Under the pieces are notes generated by a model. The model saw only the letters and a list, made by a program, of their open reading frames with translations, had not been told where the DNA came from and made no database searches. Shown here one piece after another: positions 26,373-32,081 of a stretch of DNA of 32,081 bases. The stretch's first letter is position 1. The number at the start of each line of letters is the position of its first letter. Made by a program: the position numbers and the translations under genes. This DNA comes from Chara braunii (taxonomy: Eukaryota > Streptophyta > Charophyceae > Charales > Characeae): positions 595,158-627,238 of the forward strand of contig BFEA01000641.1 of the NCBI GenBank assembly GCA_003427395.1. The letters are read 5' to 3'.

Positions 26373-26859
26373 TTGGTGGTGAGACCTAGGAGTTAGTAGA
26401 AACCTTAATTAGGATTTTTTGTTGTCGTGATTTTGATGAAACTTGTGGCTAGTCAAAACAATAAGCAGGATTTTCGTTGCAGATTTTTATTTATTTATTT
26501 ATTTTTTTTTTGCCAGAAACCGGGTCCGACGTCTCTACATATATGCCGTGGCTATTTGGGCTGGGCGAGGCACTTCCCGGCCAAGTTCATCCCAACCACA
26601 ACCAAAAACTCATCTTAAATGGTTTATGAACTATCAACTATGAATACAAACTATATCTATGGACAAGTCAACAGTGTCACGTAATCTAGCAACAAAACCC
26701 AACAAAGTGAGCAAAAAACAATCTAACTTCCCGCTTTCAGTCGGTGCTTGCTTGCAGTAATCCCAATATTCCAAATGTCCTAAGAAGTTGTCAGGTCTAC
26801 TGGGGAAGAGTACCATTATTGTCCAACTATGTAACCCCTAAAAACACTAGATTATTATA

Positions 26860-28011
26860 CAAAGAAAGAAAAACCGTGGTATTGGTGGAAGGTCCTGTGA
26901 AGTGTCCATCGTAACCACTGACCAGGTCCGAGAAGGTGCCCCATCTACTTCCAAACCATTTAATGGATTTAGCCAAAAAACCCTTTTTTTGGACACGGTA
27001 TTCCCAATCTGCCGAAGTGGCCTGTTTAATAGCGTATTTAATCTCAACTTTTTTTTTTTTTTTTTCCCCATCAGTGGTGTAAGTTGCTCAGCCATTCTCA
27101 CCCCCGCATTCCTGAGATTCCAGAGGGTCCATAATATGGCTCCTCTAATAGTCTCCTCAGCATGAGCAAATTGTAGTAAGAGCGTCGTTCTCCTAGTTGT
27201 TGTCCCCATCAGGATAAAGTTTTCTCCCCAACGGGTTTCCACCCCCGGAATCGGGACATCCGATTGTCTCCACCATTCCCAAAAAGGCCTAGAAAGGTCA
27301 CATTGCAAAACAAAGTGTTGGACGTCCTCCATCCGAGTCCCTGGACATAGCTTGTATACCGGCACAACCTTCATCGTTCGTCTAGCACACCAAGTGTTAA
27401 CTGGCAATGCCAGGTGCATCAACAGCCAAAGCAAGCTTGCATGCTTGCTTACCAGAAGATCCATTAGTCGCTTCCAAAAATCTGGAAGGGCAATGGACAG
27501 TCTTGCTAAGGTGTCAGCGACCCATCCCGTTGCCATCCATCTCCTAGCCACTGTCCGATTGACATCAGTTTGCAGTGTCATTATAAGGTACCGTAGCCGA
27601 ATTTTGTGGTATATTCTAGTACTCCAACCAACTCAGAGTTACGCAATGGGTGATCCCACGCCCAATCTCGGGGGTCAATAGGCAGGTTAAAAGCTGACAC
27701 CTGCAGGGAGGACGGTCTGTAGCTTTCTTTCTGTTCCAATACACAAACTGGCAGCAGTTGGTCTATCGAGGGGACGGGGAGCTGCTCCTGAGCAAATTGC
27801 AACGGCTCTCCAAGTGACACGACTCCTCCTTGTACCTGCCAACAAGTGGTAGAGATGTCCACCGCCTCCGAATAATCCTCTATCTTCCAAATATAATCCG
27901 ACATTTCCTGTTGCACATGCTTGTACCACATTCCTTTAGCCAACCAAGGTCCCGTCCTCAGTATACATTCCCATTGCTTGGGATGACATTCTGCAACTGT
28001 TGCAAGAGTTC

Positions 28012-28015
<4 letters not shown>
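26860..28015 (-). pseudogene. LINE ORF2 C-terminal fragment B (zf-RVT-like domain)
   Basis: The minus-strand protein text starts just below 28015 (TLATVAECHPKQWECI, LRTGPWLAKGMWYKHVQQEM) and runs through VSAFNLPIDPRDWAWDHPLR and LEYTTKFGYGTL. A 244-residue frame at 26847-27581 follows. Residues 52-104 of that frame (27270-27428) fit the reverse-transcriptase zinc-binding domain of plant non-LTR elements: WLLMHLALPVNTWCARR, KLCPGTRMEDVQHFVLQC, FWEWW. The second zinc cysteine (CPxC) reads CPGT. Codons for KKKKKK at about 27051-27067 come from an A-tract insertion. The polymerase part is absent, so this is a 5'-truncated, inactive copy. Confidence 0.75.
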
Positions 28016-28042
<27 letters not shown>

Positions 28043-28145
28043 TGAAAACAAAATTTTTTATTCAAAATGAAGATTGAGGCCGAGGTCCTCACAGTCTACC
28101 CGGAGCAACCGAACCGAATCATGCTGAGAACCGGGCCCAGCGTCC
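28016..28145 (-). mobile_element. Retroelement 3' end: poly(A) tail with AATAAA signal (minus strand)
   Basis: T28 at 28016-28043 is a poly(A) tail on the minus strand. AATAAA (28057-28062 in reverse) lies 13 bases before the tail, in TTGAATAAAAAATTTTGTTTTC, a 3' end typical of plant LINEs. The upstream part reads CTCAGCATGATTCGGTTCGG. The element inserted next to, and in the same orientation as, LINE fragment B. Its body upstream is not recognisable because GAT-type simple repeats follow. Confidence 0.7.
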
Positions 28146-28271
28146 CTCATGTGATGATGATGGTGATGCTAATGATGATGGACTTCTAGTGATGCTTAGA
28201 AGAGTGTAAGATAGTAATTCCGATGATGATGATAATGATAATGATGATGATGATGATGATGATGATGATTA
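28146..28271. repeat. GAT microsatellite
   Basis: Two runs of (GATGAT)n, imperfect at 28146-28190 and nearly pure at 28225-28268. The open frames across them are repeat artefacts. Confidence 0.9.
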
Positions 28272-28377
28272 GTATATAAAACTACAATTGCTAAGCACCT
28301 CCTGAAACCCACAACAGTTTTTAAAAAAACTCAAGTATCTAAGGGATTTCCAACAGATCCTAACAAAGCTCACCGGA

Positions 28378-28573
28378 ACTGACTTATTCTCTGACAAACT
28401 CAACCAGGCCTCACGCCCCCTAACTGCTAGGTTACAGAGCAGCGCGACTCACTCCAGCTCCGACCATTATCGTCCTGTGTCAGCAACCCCCAGCTGTCCT
28501 TTAGGATGCCCCCCGTATAGCATCCCCAGATCTCTCTACAAGGCCTCATGCCCTCACCTTCGGCAAGTTACAG
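28378..28573 (+). repeat. Dispersed repeat, copy B
   Basis: This is the partner of 14855-15048 in the same orientation: ACTGACTTATTCTCTGACAA, CAGGCCTCACGCCCC, GCTAGGTTACAG, CTCCAGCTCC, GCATCCCCAGATCTCTCTAC. A further CAGGGCCTCAC-CTCCAGCCAGCGTCGT subunit follows to about 28610, so the repeat itself is built of related units of about 140 bp. Confidence 0.75.
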
Positions 28574-28610
28574 GGCCTCACCTCGGCTCCAGCCAGCGTC
28601 GTTCTGGCAT

Positions 28611-29210
28611 TGGCCAACCACGAATCCTGAATATAACAGTCTAAATCCAGTGCAGCTTCGTACAACCCACCGACAAACCCTCAGAGACCTGAGAAATTCT
28701 TCAAACTACCAGGCATAACAGGAGAAATCCGATCCAAGAAGCTTCCAAAAGTCACCGCTCAGAGAAACTTCCCCCTGCCTCCTATCCCATGCTGCCACCG
28801 CCGAGGAAAACCTCCTCGGCCCCAACCTGGAACAAACCCCCTCCTCCCCCCCTTCCGCAAAGGCAGCCAATTCCCTCCTAGAGGATACCTTCGCCCTCCC
28901 CTTGTCCCTATCTGCCCCCGTCGGGGTTGAAGGCGACCAACTCTCCCACTCCGGCCCCAGACAAGGACAAACCACAAATCTGCCCCACCCCCGACAGGGC
29001 AGCCACTTCCCACCTTGCAGCGCCCCTGTAGAGTAAGGCTCCTCAATACCACCCCCACCCTTCCCCCTAGAGTCCCAACCGTGATCACAGAAGCCCTATC
29101 CCGACTGAAGCACATCCATCAGATCGAATCCCTAAAGCATGTGGTAGAACTGAAAATTTCTAAAAATTATGATGAAGCGAGAGGTAGATGAGAGTTTTTT
29201 TTTTTGCAGA
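28611..29210. other. C-rich stretch; no gene recognised
   Basis: 28750-29100 is strongly C-rich on the plus strand with Pro/Arg-rich frames on both strands (for example 118 residues minus, 28759-29115). A Pro/Arg-rich LINE ORF1-like region is conceivable given the LINE neighbours, but no knuckle or other domain is visible. Confidence 0.35.
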
Positions 29211-29225
29211 TGGTGATAAACAGCA

Positions 29226-29417
29226 TCCTGAAGATGATGATGATGATGACCAAACTCACCTGCTGATATGAGAGACAAACAAGGCCTTGAACCGCAACAC
29301 CTGATGATGACAAAATGACGAGGATGGTAGTAATGACTGAATGATGATGCTGATCATACTGAAGAACAGTATCAACAACACCCTATGATTGCAAATTGAT
29401 GATGCCTATGATGATGG

Positions 29418-29458
<41 letters not shown>

Positions 29459-29483
29459 TCGATGATGATAATCATGATGATGG

Positions 29484-29515
<32 letters not shown>

Positions 29516-30245
29516 CTAATACTGATGTTGCTGCTGCTGCTGATGATGATGACGACGATGTATAGCGCCCTGCGATGAAAAAAGGATGATGATAACGAAC
29601 ACCTTGGATAGTAACCTTGTGATGATGATGATATTGATGATGACACCAATATTGACGTTATGACAATGATGATGATGATGACGAGCAACCTTCGCGGCGC
29701 CCTATGAAGACAAGATGATGATGATCATCATCATGTTAAAGCACTGCCGATAATGACGCCACCCATACCTTGATGATGATGATGATGGTGATGACACCTG
29801 ACATTGGTGATGACGCCTGATGCCGACGAACCATTACCGTGATGATGCTGCCGAACCACGCCCTATTGATGATGACGGTAATAATGAAGATGATGACAAG
29901 CAGCACCCTGATGATGATGACGAATGATAACGGTGTCAAACCGTACCCTAGCGATGATGATGGTGATGACACTTGATGATGGTGATGACGCCTGATGCTG
30001 ATGACGAACCATTACCGTGATGATGCTGCCGAACCACGCCCTATTGACGATGACGGTGATAGATGCTGACGACGAACCATTACCGTGATGATGCTGCCGA
30101 ACCACGCCCTATTGATGATGACGGTGATAATGACAATGATGACGATCAGCACCCTAATGATGATGACGAATGATGACTGTGTCAACACGCACCCTATTGA
30201 TGATGACGAATGATGACGGTGTCAAACCGCACCCTGTTGATGATG
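29226..30245. repeat. About 1 kb GAT-type satellite with higher-order units
   Basis: Runs of GATGAT alternate with longer motifs. GACGAACCATTACCGTGATG, followed by ATGCTGCCGAACCACGCCCT and ATTGA(T/C)GATGACGGT, starts at 29825, 30003 and 30071 (spacings 178 and 68). A second motif GATGATGACGAATGATGAC-GTGTCAA also recurs. The longest pure runs are near 29420-29515. A 20-bp palindrome (ATGATGATGATCATCATCAT) lies at 29715-29734, where the repeat switches strand. Frames of poly-Ile, poly-Met or poly-Ser here are not genes. Confidence 0.9.
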
Positions 30246-30614
30246 GTGCAGGCGACGATCAGCGCCCCGTTGACGATACCGAGCAGCGCCCCAATTTTGC
30301 TGATGCACCCACTTCCTTATGATTGCAGTCGCCACTGCACTCGCACTTCTGTTTACCAAGGGCTGACTCCACTGTACTTCACAGGCATCGACATAGCCAA
30401 CGCCTCTCAGGCCATATACCACGGGCAAAAACGCAGCGGCAATGGAGCAGAATGTGGAACTCCTGGGAGCAAAAAAACAATGGGAGTTAGCCCACTCTGC
30501 CACATCAGCCTGTGACGTGGTGTGGACTAGCGCCTCCGGTCACCTGCGCGTGCGCAAAGCGCCTGGTTGAGAGAGGAGATGGTCGCCATCGCTGCCGCGC
30601 ACCTTCACCATAGC
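30246..30614. other. No gene recognised
   Basis: Transition from the satellite to the LINE fragment. Small overlapping frames, no motif. The GTAGCGCTGCGCCCCG / CGGGGCGCAGCGCT strings near 30640-30675 form a local palindrome (GGGGCGCAGCGCT... AGCGCTGCGCCCC) at the LINE edge. Confidence 0.4.
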
Positions 30615-31146
30615 CTATCTGCGCGGTGTCCCAACCCTGGGCGGGGCGCAGCGCTCCCGGTAGCGCTGCGCCCCGTCTGGAACCTGTCGTAATACTTTGT
30701 CCCGTCTCTCTGGGTAAATTTTGTCAAGCCGGGGGAGGTTCCTCCATGACCTCATAAGGGATGGCCAAAAGTGATCGTTCCGCAAATCCTTCCTTGCCCG
30801 TTCCCTTGGGGAGTTTGGGTTCTGTTGTTGGTGATGCCACAGTCCCAACAGTCTTGGAGCCAACATCTCGGCAGTTTTCCAGTCAGCCGTCATCACATCC
30901 CAGATGTCAGCGAGGGTACCAATCCCTCGAGACATCCAAGCATTCGCAAACTCCCCAGATCCAAAGCATCGAAAGGGAAGCCCCTCCGAATTAAGCAAAA
31001 ATGGATTATTAAACAACGGCTGTGTCAACAGTCTTTCAAAAACAAGAGGAGGGGGCTGCAATTTAGGACAGACCCCCCTCCAAGCATTCAATATCCCTGC
31101 CCATATGCTGGACGGGAGCCTCTTTCGCTGGTAACTCGGGGTAAGT

Positions 31147-31246
31147 GTCGCCATGCACTGTTAGGACTCTCCAGGAGATGGCGACAATTGGCTGAATTGG
31201 CTATCCTGGAGAGTCCTAACAGTGCATGGCGACAATTGGCTGAATT
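31147..31246. repeat. Perfect 29-bp inverted repeat plus 21-bp direct repeat inside LINE fragment A
   Basis: 31147-31175 and 31205-31233 are perfect reverse complements (GTCGCCATGCACTGTTAGGA and GACTCTCCAGG), with a 29-nt spacer. ATGGCGACAATTGGCTGAAT (plus T) also occurs directly at 31178 and 31226. The structure interrupts the LINE reading frame. It looks like a local template-switch event, biological or assembly-made. Confidence 0.9.
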
Positions 31247-31288
31247 TTCTCTCTTTTCCCTGTTGGAATGGAGAGATCTTCGTTGCAT

Positions 31289-31357
31289 ATCTGCCGCAAT
31301 CTGCCGTTTGTTGCCAGTGCATGGCACCCATCTCGCAAGCAGTGCCGCAATCTGCCG
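31289..31357. repeat. Short direct duplication in LINE fragment A
   Basis: TGCCGCAATCTGCCGTT appears near 31290 and 31342, about 52 bp apart. In minus translation it yields the repeated RQIAA, so part of the LINE frame was duplicated. Confidence 0.7.
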
Positions 31358-31612
31358 TTCAGGATCCAAGATGGCCAATCCCCCATTACGTTTTGGCTGA
31401 GTTATGATCTGCCATGCCACTTTTGGCAAAAAATTATCATCATTAAGCTCTTCTTTCCACAAAGAATGAGTCAACAAGTGTTGGATCTCCTGCAGCGATG
31501 AGGAATCAAGTTGATGGATAGATCGGCGATACCACAAGGTAGGCAGCACGGCATTGTTAACCACTATAGCTCGGCCAAATAAACTAGCACCCTTATAAAA
31601 CCCAGGGCTGCA

Positions 31613-32081
31613 ATGCAGAGCGCAACCCGGCTATAGAGGTGGACGGATCTTGTATCAGTTGGAGAGAGTGGATTTTTGTTGCGGACTTTTTTGGTGCTTT
31701 TGAAATGGAAAGTGGGAATGGGGGATTGGGTAGTGTTTTTCTCTTTTGGAAGACAGTGGTTTTCTACAGGGGAGGGGCTCCACCCCACGAAGCGGGATTG
31801 GAGACCTTGCTGCCCCTGAATCTGCAGTTCTTTGACATTGTATTTTTGCCTCAGGCACTGGGTCCTAGTAAAACTACTGTTTCTTGTTAGTTCCATGACA
31901 TGGCAGAACGGCATATGTGAGGAGAAAAATATGAAGGCAGCTTTCAGAAAAGGGACCAAAAAAAACAAAAAGAGAATGCAATTTTACATCAGTGGTGGCA
32001 AGCTACATTCCGGCGCGATGAATAGTGGCGGATGTAGTTTGTCACCTTTCCTCCCCTCCCCCCCCAAACCCCCTCCCCCCC
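31613..32081. other. No gene recognised; C-rich right edge
   Basis: The LINE match fades above 31612. An 83-residue plus frame (31639-31890) and a 134-residue minus frame overlap here without known motifs. The window ends in a C-rich tract (CCTCCCCTCCCCCCCC onward). Confidence 0.35.

Larger units (their letters stand above)
30615..31612 (-). pseudogene. LINE ORF2 fragment A (reverse transcriptase thumb and downstream)
   Basis: Minus-strand reading from about 31612 gives YKGASLFGRAIVVNNAVLPT, LWYRRSIHQLDSSSLQEIQH, LPKVAWQIITQPKRNGGLAI and LDPERQIAALLARW. This is the L-S/G-R-x-x-L-I/V-N-x-V-L ... K-V-A-W-x-x-x-x-x-P-K-x-x-G-G-L-x-I block that ends the reverse transcriptase of plant LINEs. After a rearranged patch it continues as LPSSIWAGILNAWRGVCPKL, LTQPLFNNPFLLN, FANAWMSRGIGTLADIWDVM to about 30640. 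The catalytic palm is absent and frames are broken. It is probably the same broad family as fragment B, and a separate copy. Confidence 0.78.

Noticed and set aside
26902-27165. Plus-strand 87-residue frame over LINE fragment B
   Set aside because: Shadow of the minus-strand LINE frame; contains poly-Phe from the T tract.
29383-30105. Poly-Ile, poly-Met and poly-Ser frames in the GAT array
   Set aside because: They are direct translations of a trinucleotide repeat in different frames.
31639-31968. Overlapping plus (83 residues) and minus (134 residues) frames at the right edge
   Set aside because: Neither shows LINE or other domain motifs; they probably flank the truncated LINE.

Overview
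This window looks like repeat-rich, essentially gene-free nuclear DNA of a streptophyte (plant lineage). I could not find one intact protein-coding gene. The lineage call rests on plant-type mitochondrial cox1 and large-subunit rRNA fragments, U6 and U2 snRNA sequences that match plant versions as I remember them, a chromodomain Ty3/gypsy element and plant-type LINE remnants. A charophyte alga such as Chara is my guess (low confidence).

Layout. 1-4500 holds no recognisable gene, only diverged short repeats. 4519-10240 is one decayed Ty3/gypsy chromovirus on the + strand: gag, zinc knuckle, protease, truncated reverse transcriptase, RNase H, integrase, chromodomain. It is full of stops, frameshifts and catalytic-residue losses. 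An organelle-type tRNA-Gly(UCC) sits inside its integrase region. 10241-14850 contains a 140-bp tandem repeat, a tRNA-derived SINE head, a TA-flanked MITE, two foldback elements and a long copy of a CAGGGTT-ended repeat. 15587-16096 is a non-autonomous hAT-like element with an 8-bp target duplication. It carries a 38-bp Tn5/Nextera mate-pair junction adapter, an assembly artefact. Next to it, 16140-16760 is nuclear mitochondrial DNA joining cox1 (-) and rrnL (+).

17600-20650 holds minisatellites and a cluster of small-RNA retro-sequences: a U6 snRNA fused directly to a tRNA-like sequence, further tRNA-derived SINE heads, and a U2 snRNA retropseudogene with a target duplication and A-rich tail. 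Between 19.8 and 22.7 kb there are four insertions made almost only of poly(A) between direct repeats, read here as extreme 5'-truncated LINE-machinery products. 22300-26200 has a foldback hairpin, MITEs of two types, dispersed repeats and a 240-bp tandem duplication with an exon-like open frame. 26860-31612 carries two minus-strand LINE ORF2 fragments of similar type, separated by a LINE 3' tail and about 1 kb of GAT-type satellite.

Together the parts describe a graveyard of LINE, SINE, LTR and DNA transposon activity rather than a working gene system. The least ordinary items are the U6-tRNA chimera, the U2 retrocopy, the poly(A)-only insertions and the adapter inside the hAT element. All family calls were made by eye; none was checked by database search.
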